Shown: positions 32,191-41,004 of the stretch, piece after piece | How positions within the stretch are numbered: the first letter of the stretch is position 1 | Layout: every line of letters starts with the position of its first letter | Source of the DNA: Pseudomonas veronii | GTDB lineage: Bacteria; Pseudomonadota; Gammaproteobacteria; Pseudomonadales; Pseudomonadaceae | Length of the DNA stretch: 64,000 nucleotides | Direction: 5' to 3' | Assembly: GCF_001439695.1 (NCBI RefSeq) | Contig: NZ_JYLL01000019.1 | Span: forward strand, 42,082-106,081 | The notes under the pieces: model-generated | The model's database searches: none | What the model was told of the DNA's origin: nothing | Seen by the model: the letters and a program-made list of their open reading frames with translations, nothing else | Made by a program: the position numbers and the translations under genes

Positions 32191-33542
32191 TACACCGCCG
32201 ACAGAATCAGCAGGAACGGCACGCCGAACACCAAGGTCATCTTGAACGCGTCGGTGAAATACGTGGTGATCATCACCGCGCCCATCAGCACCAGGCCCAG
32301 CAGCGTGCTGTAGGGAAACAGGCGCAGCTGGAACGACAACTTCGCCCCGCCATGACGCTTGCGATAACGGCGGAAGAACAGGTGCGTCAGGAAGATCATG
32401 AACCAGGTGAAGATCGCGCCGAACATCGAGATCGCCATCATCAGCGTGAACGAGCTTTCCGGGTAGACCACGTTAAGCAAGGTCGCTAGGCCGATGCCCG
32501 AGCTGGACAGCAACAAGGCGTTCAGCGGGATGCCGCTCTTGCTCAACGCGCCCATGGACTTGGGCGCAAAGCCGGCGCGGGACAGGCTGAACATCATGCG
32601 CGTGGTGATGTAGAGCTGGCTGTTCATCGCCGACAGCGCCGCGATCAGGATCACGAAATTCATCACCCCGGTGGCGCCGGGAATGCCGAGGGTCTGCATC
32701 ACCGTGACGAACGGGCTCTGCGTCTGCCCGGCCTGGTTCCACGGCACGATGGCCAGCATCAGCGCCAGGGTCAGCAGGTAAAACACCACCAGGCGCACGA
32801 TGGTCGCGCGAAAGGCTTTCTTCACCGCCTGCTCCGGGTCGGCCGCTTCACCGGCGGCGACGGCGATCATCTCTACGCTCAAGTAGCTGAAGATCGAGAC
32901 GATCACTGCGATCCACATACCGCTCAAGCCATGCGGGAAAAAGCCGTCGTGGGCCGTGTAGTTCTGCACCCCGTACTGCGGGTTGCCGGAGCCGAACACC
33001 ACGTACACCGCGAGGAGGATGAAACCGACGATGGCGCTGATCTTGATCGTCGAAAACCAGTATTCGAAGTTGCCGAAGGTTTTCACGCTGATGGCATTGA
33101 GCAGGATCAGCACGCTGGAGAACGACACGATCCACACCCACTCCGGCACGTTGGCGAACCAGTACTTCATGTACATCGCCACCGCCGTGACCTCGGCGCC
33201 CACCGCCAGCACAATCGCCGCCCAATAGGCGTAGCGCACCAGGAACCCGGCCAGCGGGCTGATGTAGAACTCGGCGTAGGCCCCGAAGGAGCCGGAGGTG
33301 GAATGGGCCACCGTCATCTCCGCCAGGCAGCCCATCAGCAGCAAGGTGATCAACGCTCCGATAGCGTAACTCAGCAGCACGCTGGGCCCGGCATAACCGA
33401 TGGCATAGGCGCTGCCCATGAACAGCCCGGTGCCGATGGCGCCACCGATGGCGATCATGCTCATCTGGCCGGAAGAGAGCTGGCGCCTCAGGCCCAGTTC
33501 GCGGTGGGTGATTTCTGCAAAGCCGTCGTTTGGCGTGGTCAC
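32136..33542 (-). CDS. APC-family amino-acid permease
   Basis: 468 aa with 12 hydrophobic segments. The AAT-type start is ELGLRRQLSSGQMSMIAIGGAIGTGLFMGSAYAI in part, with FSYLSVEMIAVAAGEAADPEQAVKKA in part near 225. It imports an amino acid with H+. Its place next to the kynurenine genes suggests tryptophan, kynurenine or another aromatic substrate, which is inferred. It ends inside the convergent LysR gene and starts before the REP array. Confidence 0.85.
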   Translation of the reverse strand: MTTPNDGFAEITHRELGLRRQLSSGQMSMIAIGGAIGTGLFMGSAYAIGYAGPSVLLSYAIGALITLLLMGCLAEMTVAHSTSGSFGAYAEFYISPLAGFLVRYAYWAAIVLAVGAEVTAVAMYMKYWFANVPEWVWIVSFSSVLILLNAISVKTFGNFEYWFSTIKISAIVGFILLAVYVVFGSGNPQYGVQNYTAHDGFFPHGLSGMWIAVIVSIFSYLSVEMIAVAAGEAADPEQAVKKAFRATIVRLVVFYLLTLALMLAIVPWNQAGQTQSPFVTVMQTLGIPGATGVMNFVILIAALSAMNSQLYITTRMMFSLSRAGFAPKSMGALSKSGIPLNALLLSSSGIGLATLLNVVYPESSFTLMMAISMFGAIFTWFMIFLTHLFFRRYRKRHGGAKLSFQLRLFPYSTLLGLVLMGAVMITTYFTDAFKMTLVFGVPFLLILSAVYYGFFRKGRAKVSSKALA

Positions 33543-33595
33543 GTGGTGTGCCCCTTATTGTTGTGATTGCACGATTTGTCTGTTGCCGCAGATCC

Positions 33596-34168
33596 TCTGT
33601 GGGAGGGGGCTTGCTGGTGATAGCAGTCGTTCAGTTGATACCTTAGGTGACTGACCCGCCGCCATCGGGGGCAAGCCCCCTCCCACATTGAGCCTGCGTC
33701 AGGCACTCAATGGATGAACACCGCAGCCCCATATAGCAGTCTTTCGGTCGATACCTAGGTGACTGATCCGCCGCCATCGGGGGCAAGCCCCCTCTCACAT
33801 TGAGCCTGCGTCAGACACTCAGTGGATGAACACCGCAGACCCCATATAGCAGTCTTTCAGTCGATACCTCGGTGACTGATCCGCCGCCATCGGGGGCAAG
33901 CCCCCTCCCACATTGAGCCTGCGTCAGGCACTCAGTGGATGAACACCGCAGACCCCATATAGCAGTCTTTCAGTCGATACCTCGGTGACTGATCCGCCGC
34001 CATCGGGGGCAAGCCCCCTCCCACATTGAGCCTGCGTCAGGCACTCAATGGATGAACACCGCAGACCCCATGTGGGAGGGGGCTTGCCCCCGATGGCGGT
34101 GTGTCGGTCGCCGGATTCACACGCTGATACAGCGCTATCGGGAGCAAGCTCCCTCCCCCCATTGTTGT
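33596..34168. repeat. Tandem array of four about 113-bp REP-containing units
   Basis: The words ATATAGCAGTCTTTC and ATCCGCCGCCATCGGGGGCA recur with start points at about 33622, 33731, 33844 and 33957, ending at 34070 (period 111 then 113). Each unit carries one REP arm plus the linker ATTGAGCCTGCGTCAGGCAC. The outward arms at 33600 and 34069 close the array as a normal REP pair. A further REP half runs to 34168. This fills the 636-bp gap between kynU and the permease; no gene is seen inside. Confidence 0.92.
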
Positions 34169-34178
34169 CTGTGTTTAT

Positions 34179-35429
34179 TCAAGTGACGCTGTTACGGACC
34201 TTGAATTGCGCCTGGTCCCAGGTGCGGTTGTCGAGGATCTCACCGAGGATTTCCACGGCGTCCCACACTTCGGTAAAGCAGGTGTACAGCGGCGTAAAAC
34301 CAAAACGCATGATGCGCGGCTCGCGGTAGTCGCCAATCACTCCACGGGCAATCAGTGCCTGGATCACCGCATAACCTTCAGGGTGTTCGAAACTCACATG
34401 ACTGCCGCGTCTGGCGTGCTCGCGCGGGGTGATCAACACCAGGCCATGGGCGGCGCAGCGGGCTTCGACCAGTGCGATAAACAGGTCGGTCAAGGCCAGG
34501 GATTTACTGCGCAGGCTGGCCATGTCGGTCTGTTCGAAAATCTCCAGGCCGCACTCCACCATGGCCAGCGAGGTGATCGACTGGGTGCCGCACAGGTAAC
34601 GGGCGATGCCGGCACTCGGTGCATAACGCGTCTCCATGGCGAACTGCCGGGTATGCCCGAACCAGCCCGACAACGGCTGGCGCACCACGTCCACCAGCGC
34701 CGGGTTGACCCACACGAACGCCTGGGAACCAGGGCCGCCATTGAGGTATTTGTAGGTGCAACCGATCGCATAATCGGCGCCGGCCTGGTGCAGGTCGATG
34801 GGCACCGCACCTGCCGAATGCGCCAGGTCCCAGAGGCTCAGCGCGCCGCACTCGTGGCTCAACGTGGTGAGCGCGTGCATGTCGTACATGTAGCCGGTCT
34901 TGTAGTTGACGTGGGTGAGCATCACCACCGCCACGTCCGGGTCGATGGCCTGGGGCAGTTCGTCCGGGCTGTTGACCAGGCGCAGCGAATAGCCCTGTTG
35001 CAGCAGTTCGGCGAGGCCTTCGGCGATGTACAGGTCGGTGGGGAAGTTGCTCGCTTCGCTGACGATCACCTTGCGCTGCGGCGCGCGTTGGCGCTGCACG
35101 CTCAAGGCGGCGCTGAGCACCTTGAACAGGTTGATGGAAGTGGTATCGGTGATCACCACTTCGCCCTCCCCCGCGCCGATCAACGGTGCCAGGCGATTAC
35201 CCAGGCGCTGGGACAAGTCCGCCCAACCCGCGCTGTTCCAGCTGCGAATCAAGCCATTGCCCCACTCCTCGGCGATCACCTGCTGCGCCCGCGCAAGCGC
35301 GGCCACCGGACGTGCGCCGAGGGAGTTACCGTCGAGGTAGATCACCCCCTGCGGCAAGGCGAACTGGTGACGCAGCGGCGCCAACCGGTCCTGGTCGTCA
35401 AGGGCTTGGCAATGGCTTCGAGTGATCAT
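34179..35429 (-). CDS. kynU: Kynureninase
   Basis: 416 aa PLP enzyme of aminotransferase fold type I. It cleaves L-kynurenine to anthranilate and alanine. The PLP Lys is in GCTYKYLNGGPGS near 227. The N-terminus has YLDGNSLGARP, the centre VNYKTGYMYDMHAL and DLAHSAGAVPIDL, all conserved in KynU. Normal length. Divergent from kynR with a 144-bp shared control region. Confidence 0.96.
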   Translation of the reverse strand: MITRSHCQALDDQDRLAPLRHQFALPQGVIYLDGNSLGARPVAALARAQQVIAEEWGNGLIRSWNSAGWADLSQRLGNRLAPLIGAGEGEVVITDTTSINLFKVLSAALSVQRQRAPQRKVIVSEASNFPTDLYIAEGLAELLQQGYSLRLVNSPDELPQAIDPDVAVVMLTHVNYKTGYMYDMHALTTLSHECGALSLWDLAHSAGAVPIDLHQAGADYAIGCTYKYLNGGPGSQAFVWVNPALVDVVRQPLSGWFGHTRQFAMETRYAPSAGIARYLCGTQSITSLAMVECGLEIFEQTDMASLRSKSLALTDLFIALVEARCAAHGLVLITPREHARRGSHVSFEHPEGYAVIQALIARGVIGDYREPRIMRFGFTPLYTCFTEVWDAVEILGEILDNRTWDQAQFKVRNSVT

Positions 35430-35485
35430 GGGCTGTCCTGGTTTTTATAAGTGAAGATGCCGTAAATAATGAGCGAAGTTTTAGA

Positions 35486-35500
35486 GAATTTTCGTGCAAA
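35486..35500. promoter_or_regulatory. Candidate KynR site, kynU-kynR intergenic
   Basis: GAATTTTCGTGCAAA; 13 of 15 bases match GAATTTTCTTGCGAA upstream of kynB. Both lie 50-60 bp upstream of the kyn start codons on the same relative strand. Confidence 0.45.
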
Positions 35501-35573
35501 GTTGTGGGCAACAGGCTAATTAAGCTGTAGGAAATTCGAAGTTCAACCGAAAACACGCGGATTTATTCTAAGC

Positions 35574-36047
35574 ATGATTCTCGACGCCACCGACCTGCGC
35601 CTCCTGCATTTCCTGCAACAGGACGGCCGTATCAGCAACCAGGAACTCGCGGAAAAAGTCGCGCTGTCGCCCTCCGCCTGCCTGCGCCGTCTGCGCCTGC
35701 TGGAAAGCGAAGGCATCATCAGCGGCTATCGGGCGGTGTTGAATGCCGAGCGGTTGGGGATCGAACTCGAGGCCATCGTCCACCTGTCGGTGCGCCAGGA
35801 CGTGGAGGACTGGCACGAGACGTTTATCCAGAAGGTGCAAGGCTGGCCGGAAGTGGCCAGCGCCTACGTGATCACCGGCGCCAGCAACTACGTGCTGCGG
35901 GTGCAGGCGCGCAACCTCAAGCACTTTTCGGACTTTATCGTGAACCACCTGAACCGCACGGCGGGAGTGATGGATATCCGTTCGGAGATCGTGTTGCAGA
36001 AGATCAAGGATCGCGATGAAGTGTTGGACCTGGTGCTGCGCAAATAG
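35574..36047 (+). CDS. kynR: Lrp/AsnC-family regulator KynR
   Basis: 157 aa. The N-terminal HTH covers about 8-58 (LLHFLQQDGRISNQELAEKVALSPSACLRRLRLLE in part) and the RAM effector domain about 70-150. Divergent placement from kynU matches KynR of P. aeruginosa, which activates the kyn genes in response to kynurenine. Confidence 0.88.
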   Translation: MILDATDLRLLHFLQQDGRISNQELAEKVALSPSACLRRLRLLESEGIISGYRAVLNAERLGIELEAIVHLSVRQDVEDWHETFIQKVQGWPEVASAYVITGASNYVLRVQARNLKHFSDFIVNHLNRTAGVMDIRSEIVLQKIKDRDEVLDLVLRK

Positions 36048-36065
36048 TCAGCCACACCACAAAAC

Positions 36066-36159
36066 AATGTGGGAGGGTGGCTTGCCCCCGATAGCCGTGT
36101 GTCAGTCACTTAAATGTTTACTGATCCGCCGCTATCGGGAGCAAGCTCCCTCCCACATT
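36066..36159. repeat. REP inverted pair
   Basis: AATGTGGGAGGGTGGCTTGC and an inverted GCAAGCTCCCTCCCACATT arm between convergent kynR and catA. Confidence 0.88.
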
Positions 36160-36174
36160 TTTTGACCGTGCTGA

Positions 36175-37104
36175 TCAATCTTCCAATGCACGCACGCGCT
36201 GCATGCGCTTTTGCTCCAGCGGCGCATCGGCAAGCTGCACCTCAAAGTCAAAATCGATCTGCGCAAAGCGCCCTTCCACACCCAGTTCCCGCGCCAGGTG
36301 CTGATCGTCGCTGAAGCGAATTTCGGCAATCAATTCATCCCGTGTCGCGTAGGCAAAATCATCGTGCAGGTACGGGTCGTCCGACAGGTTGATCTGCGTG
36401 GTCAGGTGCCGATGCCCCGGCGCCGAGATGAAGAAGTGAATATGCGCCGGCCGCTGCCCGTGGCGTCCCAGTTGATCGAGCAACTGCTGGGTCGGCCCGG
36501 TCGGCGGGCAGCCATAACCCGACGGCACGATGCTGCGAAAACGGAAGTTGCCCTGGGCATCGGTCTCGATGCGGCGGCGCAGGTTGAATTCCGACTGCGC
36601 GGTGTCGAACCAGGAGTAAGTGCCGCCGGTATTGGCCTGCCACACATCGACAATCGCCCCGGCCAACGGCTTGCCCTGCGTGTCCCGTACCTGGCCGCGC
36701 ATGAACAGCGGCACGCCCGGGTCCTGGCCGTCGTCCAGGCGCGCTTCGTATTTCGACAGCGGCGCCCCCGCCACATACAGCGGGCCTTCGATGGTGCGCG
36801 GGGTGCCGCCGGTTTTGCCGGTTTCTTCGTCGGCGGCGTCCATCAACAGGTCCAGGTAATGCTCCAGGCCAAGCCCGGCGGCGAGCAAACCGGCTTCCTG
36901 GTGTTGACCCAATTCGTTGAGGTAGTTGACCGCCGCCCAGAACTCTTCGGGGGTGACTTCCAGGTCTTCGATGATGTTCACCGTGTCCCGCAGGATCCGG
37001 TAGATCAGCGTCTTGGTGCGCGGGTTGCCGCTTTCGCTGCGGTGGCCGCTGGCTTCTTCGAGAAACTGTTGGGCATGGGCAGTCTGGGACAGTCGGATGG
37101 ACAT
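36175..37104 (-). CDS. catA: Catechol 1,2-dioxygenase
   Basis: 309 aa intradiol dioxygenase, producing cis,cis-muconate from catechol. The helical linker domain covers about 1-105. The Fe(III) ligands are Tyr in EGPLYVAGAP near 163, Tyr in PSGYGCPPTG near 198, and two His in RPAHIHFFISAPGHRHL near 222-226. Last gene of catBCA, 42 bp after catC. Normal length. Confidence 0.96.
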   Translation of the reverse strand: MSIRLSQTAHAQQFLEEASGHRSESGNPRTKTLIYRILRDTVNIIEDLEVTPEEFWAAVNYLNELGQHQEAGLLAAGLGLEHYLDLLMDAADEETGKTGGTPRTIEGPLYVAGAPLSKYEARLDDGQDPGVPLFMRGQVRDTQGKPLAGAIVDVWQANTGGTYSWFDTAQSEFNLRRRIETDAQGNFRFRSIVPSGYGCPPTGPTQQLLDQLGRHGQRPAHIHFFISAPGHRHLTTQINLSDDPYLHDDFAYATRDELIAEIRFSDDQHLARELGVEGRFAQIDFDFEVQLADAPLEQKRMQRVRALED

Positions 37105-37145
37105 GGTGCAATCCTCATCTTGTAATTATTGGGGATAAAACAGGC

Positions 37146-37436
37146 TCAGCGGTCGTCCGCGTGGATCGACGACGGGTGCCGGCACAGCGCATTCACTTCG
37201 ATGGCCATGTAGGGATAAAGCGGCAGTTGCATCAGCAGGTCGTGCAGTTCCTGCACGCTGTCGACATCGAACACGCTGTAGTTGGCGTAAAGCCCGGCGA
37301 TGCGCCACAGATGGCGCCATTTGCCCTCTTGCTGCAGGCGCTGCGCCAGGGCTTTTTCGTCGGCCTTGAGGCTGGCGGCACGTTCAGGATTCATGTCGAC
37401 GGGCAGGTGTACGCTCATTTTTACGTGGAACAACAT
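37146..37436 (-). CDS. catC: Muconolactone delta-isomerase
   Basis: 96 aa ferredoxin-like protein. It begins MLFHVKMSVHLPVDMNPERA and contains WRHLWRIAGLYANYSVFDV, both typical of CatC, which forms a decamer. It converts muconolactone to 3-oxoadipate enol-lactone. The gap to catB is 12 bp. Confidence 0.96.
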   Translation of the reverse strand: MLFHVKMSVHLPVDMNPERAASLKADEKALAQRLQQEGKWRHLWRIAGLYANYSVFDVDSVQELHDLLMQLPLYPYMAIEVNALCRHPSSIHADDR

Positions 37437-37448
37437 GGCAGGCGCCTC

Positions 37449-38576
37449 TTAGTGGTTGTCACGACGGAAGAACGCCAGGCGCTCTTCATCGATGGCCAGG
37501 CCCAGGCCCGGTGCGGTGCTGACATGCAGCTGGAAATCGCGGTACACCAGCGGCTCGGTGAGGATGTCTTCGGTGAGCAGCAGCGGGCCGAACAGCTCGG
37601 TGCCCCACGCCAGTGTGTCCAGAGTGAGAAACGCATGAGCCGAGGCCAGGGTGCCGAGGCCGCCTTCGAGCATGGTGCCGCCGTACAGGCCGATCCCGGC
37701 CGCTTCGGCAATCGCGGCCGTGCGCAACACCGCGCGCGGGCCACCGTTCTTGGCGATCTTGAGGGCGAACACCGAAGCCGCGCCTTCGCGGGCCAGGTTG
37801 AAGGCGTCCTCGACACATTCGATGGATTCGTCGGCCATGATCGGCACCGGGCTCGACAGCTGAAGCCGGGCCATGCCAGCGCGGTTGTTGCGCGAGATCG
37901 GCTGTTCGATCAGGTCGATAGCGTTGTCGCCGAGCACCTTGCAGGCGCGCAGGGCAACGGCTTCATCCCAGGCCTGGTTGACATCGACGCGCACGCTGGC
38001 GCGCTCGCCCAAGGCTTTTTTGATCGCGATCACATGGGCCAGGTCGGCACTGACCTCACCGGCGCCGATCTTCAATTTGAAGACGCGGTGACGGCGCAGG
38101 TCGAGCATCTTCTCGGCTTCGGCAATGTCCTGCTCGGTGTTGCCGCTGGCCAGGGTCCAGGCCACCGGCAACGCATCGCGCACGCGGCCGCCGAGCAGTT
38201 CGCTGACCGGCAGGTGCAGGCGTTTGCCCAGCGCATCGAGCAAGGCGCTTTCGATGGCGGACTTGGCGAAGGTGTTGCCGCGAATGCTGCGTGCCAGGCG
38301 CAACATGGCGGCATTGATGTTGTTCGCGTCCTGGCCGATCAGCAGCGGGGCGAAGTGGCGGTCGATGTTGATCTTGATGCTGTCGGGGCTTTCGTTGCCG
38401 TAGCTCAGGCCGCCGATGGTGGTGGCTTCGCCGAGGCCTTCGATGCCGTCGGCGCAACGCAGGCGGACGATCACCAGGGTCTGGTTCTGCATCGTGTGCA
38501 TCGCCAGCTTGTGCGGGCGGATAGTGGGGAGGTCGACGATGATGGTTTCGATCGACTCGATGGCACAAATCGGCAT
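37449..38576 (-). CDS. catB: Muconate cycloisomerase
   Basis: 375 aa from MPICAIESIETIIVDLPTIR; the frame stays open far upstream, but that part is antisense to catR and not coding. Enolase-superfamily enzyme: catalytic Lys in VFKLKIGAG near 169, metal ligands Asp in RVDVNQAWD, Glu in LIEQPISR, and Asp in IMADESIE, with a Lys in FALKIAKNGG. It cyclises cis,cis-muconate. First gene of catBCA, divergent from catR. Confidence 0.96.
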   Translation of the reverse strand: MPICAIESIETIIVDLPTIRPHKLAMHTMQNQTLVIVRLRCADGIEGLGEATTIGGLSYGNESPDSIKINIDRHFAPLLIGQDANNINAAMLRLARSIRGNTFAKSAIESALLDALGKRLHLPVSELLGGRVRDALPVAWTLASGNTEQDIAEAEKMLDLRRHRVFKLKIGAGEVSADLAHVIAIKKALGERASVRVDVNQAWDEAVALRACKVLGDNAIDLIEQPISRNNRAGMARLQLSSPVPIMADESIECVEDAFNLAREGAASVFALKIAKNGGPRAVLRTAAIAEAAGIGLYGGTMLEGGLGTLASAHAFLTLDTLAWGTELFGPLLLTEDILTEPLVYRDFQLHVSTAPGLGLAIDEERLAFFRRDNH

Positions 38577-38662
38577 GGCTATACCCGTTGGGTTCTTTAT
38601 AGATTTGAGCCGATTCTGTGCCGCATTTTTCGTGGCTTCCAATATAGAATTGGTCTCGCACA

Positions 38663-38677
38663 ATACCTTCAAGGTAT
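38663..38677. promoter_or_regulatory. CatR operator candidate
   Basis: ATACCTTCAAGGTAT, a perfect 7-1-7 palindrome containing the LysR T-N11-A motif (T at 38664, A at 38676). It lies between the divergent catB and catR starts, 14 bp before the catR ATG and overlapping its promoter region. Confidence 0.7.
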
Positions 38678-38690
38678 CAAAGGAGCTGTC

Positions 38691-39566
38691 ATGGAACTGC
38701 GACATCTGCGCTATTTCCAGGTGCTGGGCGAAACCCTCAACTTCACCCGCGCCGCCGAACGCCTGCACATCGCCCAGCCGCCGTTGAGCCGGCAGATCCA
38801 GCAATTGGAGGATGAATTGGGCGTGATACTGCTCGAGCGCGGCCGACCGCTGCGGCTGACCGAGGCCGGGCGGTTTTTCTATGAACACGCCACTGTGCTG
38901 CTGGAGCAGTTGGGCAAGGTCTGCGACACCACCCGGCGTATCGGCCAGGGCGAGAAGACCTGGCTGGGCATCGGCTTTGCGCCGTCGACCTTGTATGGCG
39001 TGCTGCCAGAGCTGATTCGGCGGCTGCGCAACCACGACGCGCTGGAACTGGAACTGGGGCTGTCGGAAATGACCACCTTGCAGCAGGTCGAAGCGCTCAA
39101 GGCCGGGCGGATCGACGTGGGCTTCGGGCGGATTCGCATCGATGACCCGGCCATCGTCCAGCGGGTGCTGGTCGAGGACCGCCTGGTTGCGGTGTTGCCC
39201 GCCGGCCACGCCTTGCTGGGCGCGCCCGCCACCCTCGCCCAATTGGCCGCCGAGCCGTTTGTGCTGTACCCCGGCAACCCGCGGCCCAGTTATGCCGACC
39301 ATGTGATCGCGCTGTTCGACGCCCATGGTTTGAGCCTCAAGGTGGCGCAGTGGACCAACGAGTTGCAGACCGCCATCGGCCTGGTCGGCGCGGGCATGGG
39401 CGTGACGCTGGTGCCGGCGTCGGTGCAGGTGCTGCATCGCGCGGACATCGGCTACACGCCGGTGGTGGAAGCCACCGCGACCTCGCCGATTATTCTCAGC
39501 CGGCGGGTGAATGATCAGTCGCCGGGGCTGAATCATTGTTTGCAGTTGGTTGAAGAACTGATCTGA
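38691..39566 (+). CDS. catR: LysR-family activator CatR
   Basis: 291 aa from MELRHLRYFQVLGETLNFTR, right after AAAGGAGCTGTC. The HTH covers about 1-60 and the effector domain about 90-290. High similarity to the CatR/BenM group is visible in RRIGQGEKTWLGIGFAPSTLYG and the position divergent from catB. CatR activates catBCA with cis,cis-muconate. Confidence 0.93.
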   Translation: MELRHLRYFQVLGETLNFTRAAERLHIAQPPLSRQIQQLEDELGVILLERGRPLRLTEAGRFFYEHATVLLEQLGKVCDTTRRIGQGEKTWLGIGFAPSTLYGVLPELIRRLRNHDALELELGLSEMTTLQQVEALKAGRIDVGFGRIRIDDPAIVQRVLVEDRLVAVLPAGHALLGAPATLAQLAAEPFVLYPGNPRPSYADHVIALFDAHGLSLKVAQWTNELQTAIGLVGAGMGVTLVPASVQVLHRADIGYTPVVEATATSPIILSRRVNDQSPGLNHCLQLVEELI

Positions 39567-39590
39567 AATCTCCCAGGCACTGCAAATCTA

Positions 39591-39683
39591 ATGTGGGAGG
39601 GGGCTTGCCCCCGATAGCGGTGTGACAGCCCACACATCTACTGACTGACACACCGCCATCGGGGGCAAGCCCCCTCCTACATT
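39591..39683. repeat. REP inverted pair
   Basis: ATGTGGGAGGGGGCTTGCCC and its inverted partner between convergent catR and antR. Confidence 0.9.
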
Positions 39684-39699
39684 TAATCTGCGGTGTTTT

Positions 39700-40692
39700 T
39701 TAGACAGTGCGCAGGCGCTTGCGCTGCAAAGTTTGGCTCGGCGACTCATCGAACAGCTTGCGATACTCCGCCGAGAACCGCCCCAGGTGGGTGAAGCCCC
39801 AGCCCAGGGCAATCTCGGAGATGGTGCGGGTGGAGCCGTGTTCGAGGATCTCCTGGCGCACCGCCCCCAGCCGATACTTTTTCAGGTAAGCCATCGGCGA
39901 CAGCGCGAAGTATTTGCGAAACGCATCGAACAGCTTGAACCGCGAGACCCCGGCGGCGGCTTCCAGGTCTTCCAGATGCACCGCTTCGCGGGCGTTGTCG
40001 TGAATGTGCTGGCGGGCGCGGATCAAGTAGTGCGGCAGCTTCACGCCAAGCACGTCGCGCAATTCCTCTGAATAATTATTCGGCTGGGCAAGGATCAGGC
40101 CCTTGATCAACGAGCTTTCCAGGTCGCGGGTAAACGCCGCCTGCTCGTACAACTCGCTGCTGCGCGCAAGCTCTGCGATGAAATAACGCGCCATGCGCCA
40201 CCACGAGGCCGGGGCGCCGTCCACCGCATCCATCACCGGTTCGAAACGCAGCGGCGCCTCGATCGGCCGTTGCAGCAACCCTTCCAGCGACTCGCTCATC
40301 GCCGCCCGCGTAATCACCACCTGCAACTTGCGGCAATCGCCGGAAATCGCCAGCACCTGGTGCTCGTTGGGCGAGATGATCACGCCTTGATCGCGGTTGG
40401 AACTCAGGCGCTCGCCGTTCTTGCTCAACTCCTGCTCGCCTACCAGAGGCAGGCTCAGGCTGTAGCTGCTGAAGTGTTCGGCGTCCTCGATGTCGATGGT
40501 CACGTCGGTGCCGTATTCGATCACGCCCAGGGTGGTGGCGCGGGACTTGAACACGTTGGCGCTGTGATGGAAACGCAGGCGCTCGGGCGTGGCCGTCGCC
40601 AGGCGGTGCGGCCCGCAGATGCCGGACATCCAGCTGCGGGCGCCCTCCAGGTCGAAGCGTTCGATACGGATATCGCGTGTATGGCTACTCAT
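39700..40692 (-). CDS. antR: AraC/XylS-family activator AntR
   Basis: 330 aa from MSSHTRDIRIERFDLEGARS. The N-terminal ligand domain covers about 1-210. The AraC double HTH covers about 225-325 (VHLEDLEAAAGVSRFKLFDAFRKYF in part and ISEIALGWGFTHLGRFSAEYRKLF in part). Its place divergent from antA is that of AntR, which activates antABC with anthranilate. In P. aeruginosa the antR leader is an sRNA target; this is not tested here. Confidence 0.9.
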   Translation of the reverse strand: MSSHTRDIRIERFDLEGARSWMSGICGPHRLATATPERLRFHHSANVFKSRATTLGVIEYGTDVTIDIEDAEHFSSYSLSLPLVGEQELSKNGERLSSNRDQGVIISPNEHQVLAISGDCRKLQVVITRAAMSESLEGLLQRPIEAPLRFEPVMDAVDGAPASWWRMARYFIAELARSSELYEQAAFTRDLESSLIKGLILAQPNNYSEELRDVLGVKLPHYLIRARQHIHDNAREAVHLEDLEAAAGVSRFKLFDAFRKYFALSPMAYLKKYRLGAVRQEILEHGSTRTISEIALGWGFTHLGRFSAEYRKLFDESPSQTLQRKRLRTV

Positions 40693-40791
40693 CAGGCTGC
40701 ACCCACGGCGGTTAGGCGGTTGCGCGCTCTGGCGGCGCGTCGTGACAGATCGACAGCAAGTTCTGCGCCACGGCGGCAGTCTCACTGCTGG

Positions 40792-40882
40792 GTGGATAAC
40801 AACGCTCGACTATGTGGATAAACCACCGACTTCTGCGCGCACCGCCCTGCATGACAGTAGCGCATCGCGTCACCGCCCTGCA
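40792..40882. promoter_or_regulatory. Direct-repeat pairs, candidate AntR operators
   Basis: GTGGATAA occurs at 40792 and 40814 (22 bp apart, about two helical turns). CACCGCCCTGCA occurs at 40840 and 40871 (31 bp apart, about three turns). In-phase direct repeats are typical for AraC/XylS dimers. They sit in the 312-bp antR-antA gap. Confidence 0.45.
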
Positions 40883-40925
40883 CCGGCGTGGGTATTTCAT
40901 GCCCAACTATCCGGCCCGCCTTCGC

Positions 40926-40969
40926 CCATTAAGCGGATAGCCCGCCGCCTCGGCGCAGTCGCTTAATGG
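40926..40969 (+). promoter_or_regulatory. Large nested hairpin just before antA
   Basis: Perfect 10-bp arms CCATTAAGCG and CGCTTAATGG, enclosing an inner CGCCG/CGGCG stem. It ends 35 bp before the antA start. It could be an mRNA leader structure or a palindromic operator. Confidence 0.6.
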
Positions 40970-41004
40970 CTGACCCGTTCAGCCATTATCAAAAGGTGCG
41001 TCCC

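Noticed and set aside
33622..34070. Regularly repeated sequence that could be taken for a CRISPR array
   Set aside because: The whole 113-bp unit repeats, including the would-be spacers, and it contains REP arms; no cas genes are near.
37161..38690. Long plus-strand open frame running into catR
   Set aside because: It is antisense to catC and catB, whose proteins are clearly recognised; only the part from 38691 is CatR, with its own RBS.
38577..39536. Upstream in-frame extension of catB
   Set aside because: It is antisense to catR and has no family similarity; CatB has normal length from 38576.
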